NCBI RefSeq assembly: GCF_000336915.1 | Contig: NZ_AOMD01000016.1 | Coordinates: 98,340 to 162,339 of the forward strand | Direction: 5' to 3' | Length of the DNA: 64,000 nt | From: Halococcus saccharolyticus DSM 5350 | Lineage (GTDB): Archaea; Halobacteriota; Halobacteria; Halobacteriales; Halococcaceae | Part shown: positions 50,129-58,190 of the stretch, piece after piece | Position numbering within the stretch: the first letter of the stretch is position 1 | Layout: each line of letters starts with the position of its first letter | The notes under the pieces: generated by a model | Databases searched by the model: none | The model's input: the letters and a program-made list of their open reading frames with translations, nothing else | Told to the model about the DNA's origin: nothing | Position numbers and translations under genes: made by a program

Positions 50129-51318
50129 GCCCGAGCGAGGTCCTGTTCCAGGCGGCGAACGCCTCGAACGCCACCAACGCGACGAACGGCACTGGCGGGG
50201 CGAACGCGACCGGCGCAGCCAATGCGACGAACGCCACGAACGCCTCCGCGGGCGGCGCGGCCGGCGGTGGCCAGACGTTCCCGGAGACGCTGAGCCAGCT
50301 CCTCGGGTTCGGTGCCAACCCCGATCCGGGTCTCCAGTTCATCTTCGGGATCGTCGGCGCGTCGCTGATCGCGGTGATCTTCCTGACGTTCGCGGCGGTC
50401 GGGGGGATCTGGGGCAAGCGGAAGATCACGGCGGCGTTCACCGATCGGATCGCGGTCAACCGGGTCGGCCCGTTCGGTCTGCTGATCATCGTGGCCGACG
50501 CCGTCCGGCTGCTCTCGAAGGAGGTCATCATCCCCGATAGCGTCGATCGGCCGGCGTTCGACATTGCGCCGTTCCTCGTGCCGTTCTCGGCACTGCTCGG
50601 GTTCGCGGTGATTCCGCTGGGGTCCGGTCTCCAGCTCGCCGACCCCGAGACCGGGTTCGTGTTCGTGTTCGCCGCGTCGTCGATCGCGTCGCTCGGGCTG
50701 TTGATGTCGGGCTATGCGTCGAACAACAAGTACTCGTTCCTCGGCGGGCTGCGCGCGCTCGCCCAGAACATCGCCTACGAGATCCCGCTCGTCGTGACCG
50801 CGGCCTCGGTCGTCGTCTTCGCCGGGACGCTTCGGATGAGTGAGATCGTCGCGATGCAGAGCGAGGCACTCGTCACGATCGCTGGCGTCTCGATCCCATC
50901 GTGGTTCGCGTTCGTCAACCCGTTCGCGTTCGTGCTGTTCCTGATCGCGAACCTCGCTGAGGTCGGGCGGAACCCCTTCGACACGCCCGAGGCACCCGGT
51001 GAGCTGGTGGCGGGGTACATGACCGAGTACTCGGGTGCGTACTTCGTCCTGCTGTACCTCGGCGAGTTCCTCCACATCTTCCTTGGCGGCGCGATCGTCG
51101 CGACGCTGTTCCTGGGCGGTCCTGCGGGGCCGGTGCTCCCGGGGATCGTCTGGATGCTGCTCAAGATCCTCGCAGTCTACCTGTTCACCCAGTGGGCACG
51201 GTCGGCGATCCCACGGGTGCGGATCGATCAGCTCATCGAGATCGGCTGGAAGGGGCTGCTCGTGATGAGTTTCGCCAACCTCGTGCTCACGGCGATCATC
51301 GTGGGATTCATCGCCTGA
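50125..51318 (+). CDS. nuoH: Complex I subunit H (NuoH) with sequon-rich N-terminal tail
   Basis: A 397-residue integral subunit with eight predicted TM helices that links the quinone site to the proton channels. Core motifs are DRIAVNRVGPFGLL, LRALAQNIAYEIPLV, and EVGRNPFDTPEAPGELVAGY. Unusually, residues about 11-42 are almost entirely Asn-Ala-Ser/Thr, giving eight N-x-S/T sequons (NAS, NAT, NAT, NGT, NAT, NAT, NAT, NAS) before the first TM helix. The start overlaps the nuoCD stop (ATGA), so the tail is translated. Confidence 0.94.
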   Translation: MSPSEVLFQAANASNATNATNGTGGANATGAANATNATNASAGGAAGGGQTFPETLSQLLGFGANPDPGLQFIFGIVGASLIAVIFLTFAAVGGIWGKRKITAAFTDRIAVNRVGPFGLLIIVADAVRLLSKEVIIPDSVDRPAFDIAPFLVPFSALLGFAVIPLGSGLQLADPETGFVFVFAASSIASLGLLMSGYASNNKYSFLGGLRALAQNIAYEIPLVVTAASVVVFAGTLRMSEIVAMQSEALVTIAGVSIPSWFAFVNPFAFVLFLIANLAEVGRNPFDTPEAPGELVAGYMTEYSGAYFVLLYLGEFLHIFLGGAIVATLFLGGPAGPVLPGIVWMLLKILAVYLFTQWARSAIPRVRIDQLIEIGWKGLLVMSFANLVLTAIIVGFIA

Positions 51319-51355
51319 TCGCTCTCACAATCATCCACCACACACCCACCAACCC

Positions 51356-51817
51356 ATGATCGGAATCCTCAAATCGATGGCAACGACGATGAAACACGCG
51401 CTCGACGGCTCGACGTTCACTGTCGAGTACCCCGACGTCGCACCCGAGGTCAGTCCCCGTTTCCGAGGGGTCCACAAGTTCAGCCAGGAGCGCTGCATCT
51501 GGTGTCGTCAGTGTGAGAACGTCTGTCCGAACGACACGATCCAGATCGTGATGGACGAGCAGCGCAACGGCGAGCAGTACAACCTCCACATCGGCCAGTG
51601 CATCTACTGCCGTCTGTGCGAGGAAGTCTGTCCCGTCGACGCCATCCTCCTGACCCAGAACTTCGAGTTCACCGGCGACACCAAGGACGACCTCGCATAC
51701 AACAAAGAGCAGTTGAAGAACGTTCCGTGGTACAAGGACATCGACCCGCTCGAATCTCGTGAACCCGACCGCGGCGCGTGGATCGGCGAGGGCGAAGGCG
51801 AAGTGGACTATCAGTAG
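51356..51817 (+). CDS. nuoI: Complex I subunit I (NuoI), two 4Fe-4S clusters
   Basis: A 153-residue ferredoxin-like subunit. The two cluster motifs are CIWCRQCENVCP (C47, 50, 53, 57) and CIYCRLCEEVCP (C82, 85, 88, 92), giving N6a and N6b. It passes electrons to NuoB. A 37-bp gap with repeated acccac-type runs separates it from nuoH. The next gene in the row is the ferritin-DUF302 protein rather than nuoJ. Confidence 0.95.
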   Translation: MIGILKSMATTMKHALDGSTFTVEYPDVAPEVSPRFRGVHKFSQERCIWCRQCENVCPNDTIQIVMDEQRNGEQYNLHIGQCIYCRLCEEVCPVDAILLTQNFEFTGDTKDDLAYNKEQLKNVPWYKDIDPLESREPDRGAWIGEGEGEVDYQ

Positions 51818-52033
51818 TTTTCGGACTCGTTTCGTCACCAGTCGACGAGATGCGACGGTAATCCCCTCTTCCGATTCTCCAGTCGTGTTGGCCTGTTCGC
51901 TCGGATCGATCGAGTAGCGCCAGATCGTCTTCGGCGGCCAGATAGTGTTTCGGTCGGCCCTTCGAGATAGTCGTTGGACGTATCGGTCGCAATTCCGGCA
52001 TAGTTTTTTGGTGCAAATAGACGATTGATCTGT
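51818..52033. other. Non-coding gap after nuoI
   Basis: This roughly 215-bp stretch interrupts the otherwise tightly packed nuo operon. No gene is seen. A TATA-like catagttttttgg (around 51999-52011) lies about 30 nt before an ATG at 52034 and probably drives the following gene. Confidence 0.45.
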
Positions 52034-52092
52034 ATGGGAAAGAGAACGATAGACAGGCGAGTGCCGACGGCGGACGCTCACGGCGGGGGTTC

Positions 52093-53538
52093 ATGAGCGA
52101 TGCGGCGCTCGCGGGTGCCGGAGCGCTCGCGCTCTCGGCCACCAGCGGTGTAGTGGCGGGCAACAACGATGGTGAAACTGATTCGTCGCCGAGCGACGTG
52201 GAGGTATTGAACTACGCGCTGGCGCTGGAGCATCTCGAAGCGGCGTACTACAACGACTTCCTCGCCGAATATTCCGAAAGCGAGGTCGAGCGTTCGGCGG
52301 TGGCGAAGTACTTCGCGCGACCCACCCTCAGATACTCGACGTACCAGCAGATCCAGGACGTTCGGGATCACGAGGAGGCCCACGTCGAGGCACTCAGCCA
52401 AACGATCACCGACCTCGGCGGAACGCCGGTCGAACCTGCCGCCTACGAGTTTTCGTACGATTCGATCGCGGAGTTCGTGGCGATCGCCGACCGGCTCGAA
52501 GCCGTCGGAGTGTCGGCGTACGCCGGGGCCGCGCCGCTGATCGACAACGATGAAGTGCTGGAGGCCGCGCTCAGCATCCACTCGGTGGAGGCCGAACACC
52601 AAACGTACTTCCAACTCCTGCACCTCCAGCGGCCATCGCCCGACGCGTTCAACGAGGCGCGCTCGATGGAGCAGGTGCTCCCGATCGCCAAACAGTTCAT
52701 CGCTGGCACTGACGGCGGGGCAGCCGGCGGCAACGGGCTCGTGACTGCCGAAACCGACGAGAGCGTTCCGGCGACCGTCGAGCGGATCAAAGGGCGAATC
52801 AGGGAGAATGGGTTGACACTCGTGACGACTCTCGATCACGCCGCGAACGCCGCCTCGGTCGGGATGGAGCTCCGACCGACGACGCTGCTAGTCTTTGGTA
52901 ATCCGAACGTCGGCACACCACTGATGCAGGCGAGTCAAACGACGGGAGTCGATCTGCCGCAGAAGATACTGGTCTACGAGGACGAAAACGGCCGAACGAA
53001 CGTGGTATACAACAGTCCGGCGTATCTCGCGGCACGACACGACATCACTGGCCAGGACGAGCGCCTCGGAACCATCGACAGTGTACTCGAAACGCTCGCT
53101 GGTAGTGACGTGAACCGACCGAGGACGAACCCGAACGCCTTGCTTGGGGACGGCAACGGCGTCGTGACCGTCGCGGGCGGCGAGAGCGTGGACGCGACCG
53201 TCGGTCGCGTTCAGCGCACGCTCGAATCGGCCGACGGTATCTCGGTCGTGACGACGCTCGACCACGCCGCGAACGCTGACTCGGTCGGGATGGAGCTCCG
53301 ACCAACCACGGTCGTCCTGTTCGCCAATCCAAAGCTCGGGACGCCGTTGATGCAGGCGAGTCAAACGACGGGAATCGATCTGCCGCAGAAACTACTGGTC
53401 TACGAGGACGAAAACGGAGCGGTCAGGGTGGGATACAACGATCCGCAGTACGTCGCCGCCCGTCATGGAATCACCGGCCAGAGCGAGCGTCTGGCGACGA
53501 TCGAGAACGCGTTGCGGATGATCGCCATAGGGCAATAG
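52093..53538 (+). CDS. Ferritin-like domain fused to two DUF302 domains, start disturbed
   Basis: The annotated 481 residues begin inside a Tat-like signal. Residues about 25-215 are a ferritin-like (DUF4439/dessication-type) domain with VEVLNYALALEHLEAAYYND and EEAHVEALSQTI. Two DUF302 domains follow (about 222-345 and 364-481), 142 codons apart and nearly identical in places (VTTLDHAANA-SVGMELRPTT, LMQASQTTG-DLPQK), so they arose by internal duplication. Upstream, the in-frame codons SRRGF directly precede the ATG and form a twin-arginine motif, but no start codon is in frame. An ATG at 52034 is one base out of frame. The gene sits between nuoI and nuoJ. Confidence 0.75.
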   Translation: MSDAALAGAGALALSATSGVVAGNNDGETDSSPSDVEVLNYALALEHLEAAYYNDFLAEYSESEVERSAVAKYFARPTLRYSTYQQIQDVRDHEEAHVEALSQTITDLGGTPVEPAAYEFSYDSIAEFVAIADRLEAVGVSAYAGAAPLIDNDEVLEAALSIHSVEAEHQTYFQLLHLQRPSPDAFNEARSMEQVLPIAKQFIAGTDGGAAGGNGLVTAETDESVPATVERIKGRIRENGLTLVTTLDHAANAASVGMELRPTTLLVFGNPNVGTPLMQASQTTGVDLPQKILVYEDENGRTNVVYNSPAYLAARHDITGQDERLGTIDSVLETLAGSDVNRPRTNPNALLGDGNGVVTVAGGESVDATVGRVQRTLESADGISVVTTLDHAANADSVGMELRPTTVVLFANPKLGTPLMQASQTTGIDLPQKLLVYEDENGAVRVGYNDPQYVAARHGITGQSERLATIENALRMIAIGQ

Positions 53539-53679
53539 CGACGGCTCCGTCGGGCGAACGGTAGTCGAAGCGATCGAGGATGGGGGGCCAGTGATGGCGC
53601 GACAGCGCCGTTGCCCACGCGGGCGAGCGCTCGCGCGGGTCTCGAAACCTTCAAACACCATCCAACACGAGTGGAGCTA

Positions 53680-53952
53680 ATGGCAGCCTTACCGTACGAG
53701 GCGATTGCGTTCGCGCTGTTCGCACTCGTCACCGTGGCGAGCAGTCTCGGGGTCGTGCTCGTGGAGGACGTGTGGCACTCCGCGCTGCTGCTCGGGGTGT
53801 CGCTTCTGAGCGTCGCCGTCCACTACGTGATGCTCAACGCGGAGTTCCTCGCGGCGATGCAGATCCTGGTGTACGTCGGCGGGGTGCTCATCCTGATCAC
53901 CTTCGCCGTCATGCTCACTCGAACTGACGATCCGAAGGAGGCGGTTTCGTGA
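53680..53952 (+). CDS. nuoJ1: Complex I subunit J, N-terminal half (NuoJ1)
   Basis: A 90-residue membrane protein matching the first half of NuoJ (YEAIAFALFALVTVASSLGV, HYVMLNAEFLAAMQILVYVG, GVLILITFAVML). Three TM helices are predicted. NuoJ is split in haloarchaea. Its stop overlaps the next gene by GTGA. The ATG at 53680 is selected because the upstream frame is not membrane-like. Confidence 0.9.
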   Translation: MAALPYEAIAFALFALVTVASSLGVVLVEDVWHSALLLGVSLLSVAVHYVMLNAEFLAAMQILVYVGGVLILITFAVMLTRTDDPKEAVS

Positions 53953-54350
53953 CGACTCGCCCCAAGCTGAAGACGGACGGGAACTTTCTACCCGGGCTGA
54001 TCGCGCTCGCGCTGTTCGGCGTGTTTGCGGCCGTCTTTCTGACAGCCTCGTTCCCGGACCCGACCGGCTTCGCCGGCGACGGGTCGATCACCGCCTCGAT
54101 CGGCTACGCGATGTTCAACCTCCCCGGCGGCGTCCACCCGAGCGAGGGCTTTCTCGTCGCGTTCATCGTCATCGCGGTCGTCCTCGACGCCGCACTCGAT
54201 GCGTCGGTGATGCTCGCGAAAACCGAGGAGGATGGTCGGATCGCCGGCGCACTCCGGTTCGGATCGAACAGCACCGACGACGCCACTGACGACAGTTCCG
54301 CCCGCACCGACGGCGGCCGTGACCGCTCCCGCGGCGAGGAGGGACGCTGA
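53949..54350 (+). CDS. nuoJ2: Complex I subunit J, C-terminal half (NuoJ2)
   Basis: A 133-residue protein with a GTG start overlapping nuoJ1. It has two TM segments (LPGLIALALFGVFAAVFLTA and FLVAFIVIAVVLDAALDASV) equivalent to the second half of NuoJ, followed by a polar acidic tail ending GGRDRSRGEEGR. Its TGA overlaps nuoK by one base. Confidence 0.82.
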   Translation: MTTRPKLKTDGNFLPGLIALALFGVFAAVFLTASFPDPTGFAGDGSITASIGYAMFNLPGGVHPSEGFLVAFIVIAVVLDAALDASVMLAKTEEDGRIAGALRFGSNSTDDATDDSSARTDGGRDRSRGEEGR

Positions 54351-54652
54351 TGGTTCCCGCCCAGTACTATCTCGTGCTCTCGGCCGCGATGTTTTGCATC
54401 GGGCTGTTCGGCATCTTGACGCGGCGGAACGCGTTGCTGTTCCTGATGAGCGTCGAGATCATGCTCACCGCCGGCAACATCAATCTCGTCGCGTTCTCGC
54501 TTCAGTACGGGAACCTCACCGGACAGGTGTTCAGCCTGTTCACGATCGCGCTCGCCGCGGCGGAGGTCGCGGTCGGTATCGGTATCATCCTCGTCCTCTA
54601 CCGCAACTTCCGCGGCGTGGACGTAACGAAAGCGACGACTATGAGGTGGTAA
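54350..54652 (+). CDS. nuoK: Complex I subunit K (NuoK)
   Basis: A 100-residue subunit with three TM helices. The helix-2 acidic residue lies in LFLMSVEIMLTAGNINLVAF and helix 3 in LFTIALAAAEVAVGIGIILV (Glu in AAAEV), both important in proton translocation. Canonical size and order. It overlaps nuoJ2 by one base and is followed directly by nuoL. Confidence 0.95.
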   Translation: MVPAQYYLVLSAAMFCIGLFGILTRRNALLFLMSVEIMLTAGNINLVAFSLQYGNLTGQVFSLFTIALAAAEVAVGIGIILVLYRNFRGVDVTKATTMRW

Positions 54653-54653
54653 G

Positions 54654-56666
54654 ATGGTGGCATTCGACTACGCACCCGCGATTGCACTCCTGCCGTTCGC
54701 ATCGTTCGTGATCGCACTGTTTGGCGGCCGATTCCTCCCGAAGAAGGGCGCGTTTGCGGGCATCCTCGCGACGGCCGGCTCGCTCGTGCTCTCGATCTGG
54801 ATGGCGCTCACCGTCGCTGGCGGCAACACCTACAACCAGGAACTCTACACGTTCGTCGCCGCCGGGGGGATCGAACTCCATCTCGGGGTACTGATCGATC
54901 CGCTCGCGGCGCTCATGCTGATCATCGTCTCACTGGTCGCCTTCCTCGTCCACGTGTTCAGCCTCGGATACATGAACGACGAGGGTGAGCCGGGACTGCC
55001 CCGGTACTACGCCGGCCTCGGCCTCTTCACAGCGAGCATGCTCGGGTTCGTGATCGCCGACAACCTGTTCATGGCGTTCATGTTCTTCGAGATGGTCGGG
55101 CTGTGCTCGTGGCTGCTGATCGGTCACTGGTACCGCGACGACGCGCCGCCGAGCGCGGCGAAGAAAGCGTTCCTCGTCACGCGCTTCGGGGACTACTTCT
55201 TCCTCGTCGGCGTCGTCGGCATCCTCGCCACCTTCGGCACCGCAAAATTCGCTGGTGAGGAGAGTTTCCCCGGGCTGGCCGAGGTGGTGCTCGGCGAAGG
55301 GAGTGCGGGCGCGGTCTCGACGTTCGGTTTCGCCCCCGAGACGTGGTTCACGATCCTCGGTCTCCTCGTCCTCGGCGGCGTGATCGGGAAGTCGGCGCAG
55401 TTCCCGCTGCACACGTGGCTCCCCGACGCGATGGAGGGCCCGACGCCTGTTTCGGCGCTGATCCACGCCGCGACGATGGTCGCCGCCGGTGTGTACCTCG
55501 TCGCCCGGATGTACGGCTTCTACGCGCTGCTCCCGACCGTGCTCGCGATCATCGCGTTCATCGGCGGGTTCACCGCGCTGTTCGCGGCGACGATGGGCGT
55601 CGTCAAGCGCGAGATCAAGCAGGTGCTCGCGTACTCGACCATCTCACAGTACGGCTACATGATGCTCGCGCTCGGTGCTGGGGGGTACGTCGCCGCGACC
55701 TTCCACCTGATGACCCACGCCTTTTTCAAGGCGCTGCTGTTCCTCGGTGCCGGCTCGGTCATCATCGCGATGCACCACAACGAGAACATGTGGGACATGG
55801 GCGGGCTCAAGGACAGAATGCCTGTGACCTACTACACCTTCCTCGCGGGCTCGCTCGCGCTCGCGGGTATCTTCCCGTTCGCGGGCTTCTGGTCGAAAGA
55901 CGAGGTGCTCTACGAGGCGCTGATCCACGGGCTCGGATCGAGTCCACTCTTGCTCGGCGCGTACGCCATGGGACTGCTCGCGGTGCCAATCACCGCCTTC
56001 TACACCTTCCGGATGGTGCTGCTCACCTTCCACGGCGAACCACGCAGCGATACGGCCCGGAACCCACACGGAGTCGGCTGGAACGTCAAAGCTCCCCTCG
56101 TCGTCCTCGGGGTGCTGGCGGTCGTCGCCGGCTTCATCAACATGCTGCCGGTGCAGAAAGTCCTCGGGATCGAGGGGATCGACTTCCTCCACCAGTGGCT
56201 CGACGGCGGGTTCGAGGGATTGACTGCCCACCACTACGGCGACCTCACCGGCTACGCGAGCGGCTACATCGGCAGTGAGTCCATAACTGTGCTGCTCGGC
56301 GTGGTCGCCTCGCTCGGGCTGGCGCTCGCCGGCGCGGGCCTCGCCTACACGCTCTACCGTGGCCCCGATCCTGACCACCACACCGACCGACTCGGTAACG
56401 CGAAGACGGTTCTCATGAGCAACTACTATCAAGACGAGTATCAGGTCTGGCTGGCCGACGCGACCGCGCGGGTCGCCCGCGCGGCCGACACGTTCGACCA
56501 AGGTATCATCGACGGCACGGTCAACGGCGTGTCGAGCGTGAGCCTGTTTTCGGGCAGCCGGATCAAACGGATCCAGACGGGTATCGTGACGAACTACGCT
56601 GCGCTCCTCTCGCTCGGCCTGGTCGCGCTCCTCGTGATCTTCGGCCTGATCGGGGGGTGGTTCTGA
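54654..56666 (+). CDS. nuoL: Complex I subunit L (NuoL), antiporter-like
   Basis: A 670-residue antiporter-like subunit with about 16 TM helices. Proton-path residues appear in FFEMVGLCSWLLIGHW (Glu), QFPLHTWLPDAMEGPTPVSA and IKQVLAYSTISQYGYMMLA (Lys). The C-terminal roughly 70 residues include the lateral-helix region and end in a TM segment. Length is normal. It abuts nuoM without a gap. Confidence 0.95.
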   Translation: MVAFDYAPAIALLPFASFVIALFGGRFLPKKGAFAGILATAGSLVLSIWMALTVAGGNTYNQELYTFVAAGGIELHLGVLIDPLAALMLIIVSLVAFLVHVFSLGYMNDEGEPGLPRYYAGLGLFTASMLGFVIADNLFMAFMFFEMVGLCSWLLIGHWYRDDAPPSAAKKAFLVTRFGDYFFLVGVVGILATFGTAKFAGEESFPGLAEVVLGEGSAGAVSTFGFAPETWFTILGLLVLGGVIGKSAQFPLHTWLPDAMEGPTPVSALIHAATMVAAGVYLVARMYGFYALLPTVLAIIAFIGGFTALFAATMGVVKREIKQVLAYSTISQYGYMMLALGAGGYVAATFHLMTHAFFKALLFLGAGSVIIAMHHNENMWDMGGLKDRMPVTYYTFLAGSLALAGIFPFAGFWSKDEVLYEALIHGLGSSPLLLGAYAMGLLAVPITAFYTFRMVLLTFHGEPRSDTARNPHGVGWNVKAPLVVLGVLAVVAGFINMLPVQKVLGIEGIDFLHQWLDGGFEGLTAHHYGDLTGYASGYIGSESITVLLGVVASLGLALAGAGLAYTLYRGPDPDHHTDRLGNAKTVLMSNYYQDEYQVWLADATARVARAADTFDQGIIDGTVNGVSSVSLFSGSRIKRIQTGIVTNYAALLSLGLVALLVIFGLIGGWF

Positions 56667-58190
56667 ATGCTGATCGAGATCCTGCTCGCGCTCTGTCTGC
56701 TCGGCGCGCTGGTCGTGTTCGTCCTCCCGGACGACTACGCACCCGTCGGCGCGCTGGTCGCGAGCCTCTTCCCACTGGTGACGAGCTTCCTGATGTGGTT
56801 CGGGTTCGACGGCTCGGGCAACGCCTTCCTCGACGGCGGCACGTTGGCCTACGAGACGATGGTCCAGTGGATTTCGGTGGGCCCGTACGCGATCAACTGG
56901 CACGTCGGCGTCGACGGCATCAGCATGCCGCTCGTCGTGCTCACCACAGTACTCACGACGCTCGCGATCCTGACGGCGTGGACGCCGATCGACGAGCGCC
57001 GTTCGCAGTTCTACGGTCTCGTCCTGTTCCTCGAAACCGGCCTGCTCGGCGTGTTCGTCGCGCTGGATTTCTTCGCGTGGCTCGTCTTCTGGGAGATCGT
57101 GCTGATCCCGATGTACATGCTGATCGGGGTCTGGGGTGGCCCTCGCCGGAAGTACGCCGCGATCAAGTTCTTCGTCTACACCAACGTCGCGACGCTCGTG
57201 ATGTTCCTCGGCTTCGCCGCGCTGGTGTTCGGGCTCGGCGATGCGGTCACGAGCCTCGACATGCCCGCGATCGCCCAAGCGATCCGGGCCGGAGAGCTCG
57301 GTTCGCTCGGCGGCGTCGGACCGGACACGCTCAAACTGATCGCGTTCGTCGCGATGTTCGCCGGCTTCGCGGTCAAGGTGCCGATCGTGCCGGTCCACAC
57401 GTGGCTGCCGGATGCTCACGTCGAGGCTCCGACGCCCGCATCGGTGCTGCTGGCGGGCGTCCTCCTGAAGATGGGGACGTACGCGCTGCTGCGGTTCAAC
57501 TTCACCATGCTGCCGGACGTGGCCGCCGATCTCGCGCCCTACATCGCGATCCTCGCGGTGGTGAGCGTGATCTACGGCGCGATGCTCGCACTCGCCCAGC
57601 AGGACCTCAAACGGATCGTGGCGTACTCGTCGATCTCGTCGATGGGGTTCGTCATTCTGGGTCTCGTGGCGTACACCGAGTTCGGGCTGGGCGGAGCGAC
57701 CTTCCAGATGCTCTCGCACGGCCTGATCTCCGGGCTGCTGTTCGCGTGTGTCGGCGTGATCTACAACACGACCCACACCCGGATGGTCGGTGACATGGCG
57801 GGACTCGCCGACCGGATGCCGGTCACTACCGGCATGTTCATCGCAGGCTGTTTCGCCTACATGGGGCTGCCGTTCATGGCGGGGTTCATGGGCGAGTACT
57901 TCATCTTCCAGGGCTCGTTCGCCGCCGAGTTCGCGGGCTCGATGGTGTTCACCGCGATCGCGATGTTCGGCATCGTGATCGTGGCGGGCTACCTGCTCTA
58001 CGCGATGCAGCGCACGCTGTTCGGCGAGTTCCGGCTCGATACCGATTATACGATCGGCCGGGCGGCGTTCCACGACGTGGTGCCGCTCGCGGTGCTCGTG
58101 GTCTGTATCATCGGCCTCGGTACCGCGCCCGACGTGTTCTTCGGCATGATCCAGGACGCAGTCGGCCCGCTGCTGGGGGGTGGTGCCTGA
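56667..58190 (+). CDS. nuoM: Complex I subunit M (NuoM), antiporter-like
   Basis: A 507-residue antiporter-like subunit with about 14 TM helices. WEIVLIPMYMLIGVWGG (Glu), KVPIVPVHTWLPDAHVEAP and LKRIVAYSSISSMGFVILG (Lys) are the conserved proton-path segments. The start codon follows the nuoL stop directly, and the stop abuts nuoN. Confidence 0.95.
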   Translation: MLIEILLALCLLGALVVFVLPDDYAPVGALVASLFPLVTSFLMWFGFDGSGNAFLDGGTLAYETMVQWISVGPYAINWHVGVDGISMPLVVLTTVLTTLAILTAWTPIDERRSQFYGLVLFLETGLLGVFVALDFFAWLVFWEIVLIPMYMLIGVWGGPRRKYAAIKFFVYTNVATLVMFLGFAALVFGLGDAVTSLDMPAIAQAIRAGELGSLGGVGPDTLKLIAFVAMFAGFAVKVPIVPVHTWLPDAHVEAPTPASVLLAGVLLKMGTYALLRFNFTMLPDVAADLAPYIAILAVVSVIYGAMLALAQQDLKRIVAYSSISSMGFVILGLVAYTEFGLGGATFQMLSHGLISGLLFACVGVIYNTTHTRMVGDMAGLADRMPVTTGMFIAGCFAYMGLPFMAGFMGEYFIFQGSFAAEFAGSMVFTAIAMFGIVIVAGYLLYAMQRTLFGEFRLDTDYTIGRAAFHDVVPLAVLVVCIIGLGTAPDVFFGMIQDAVGPLLGGGA

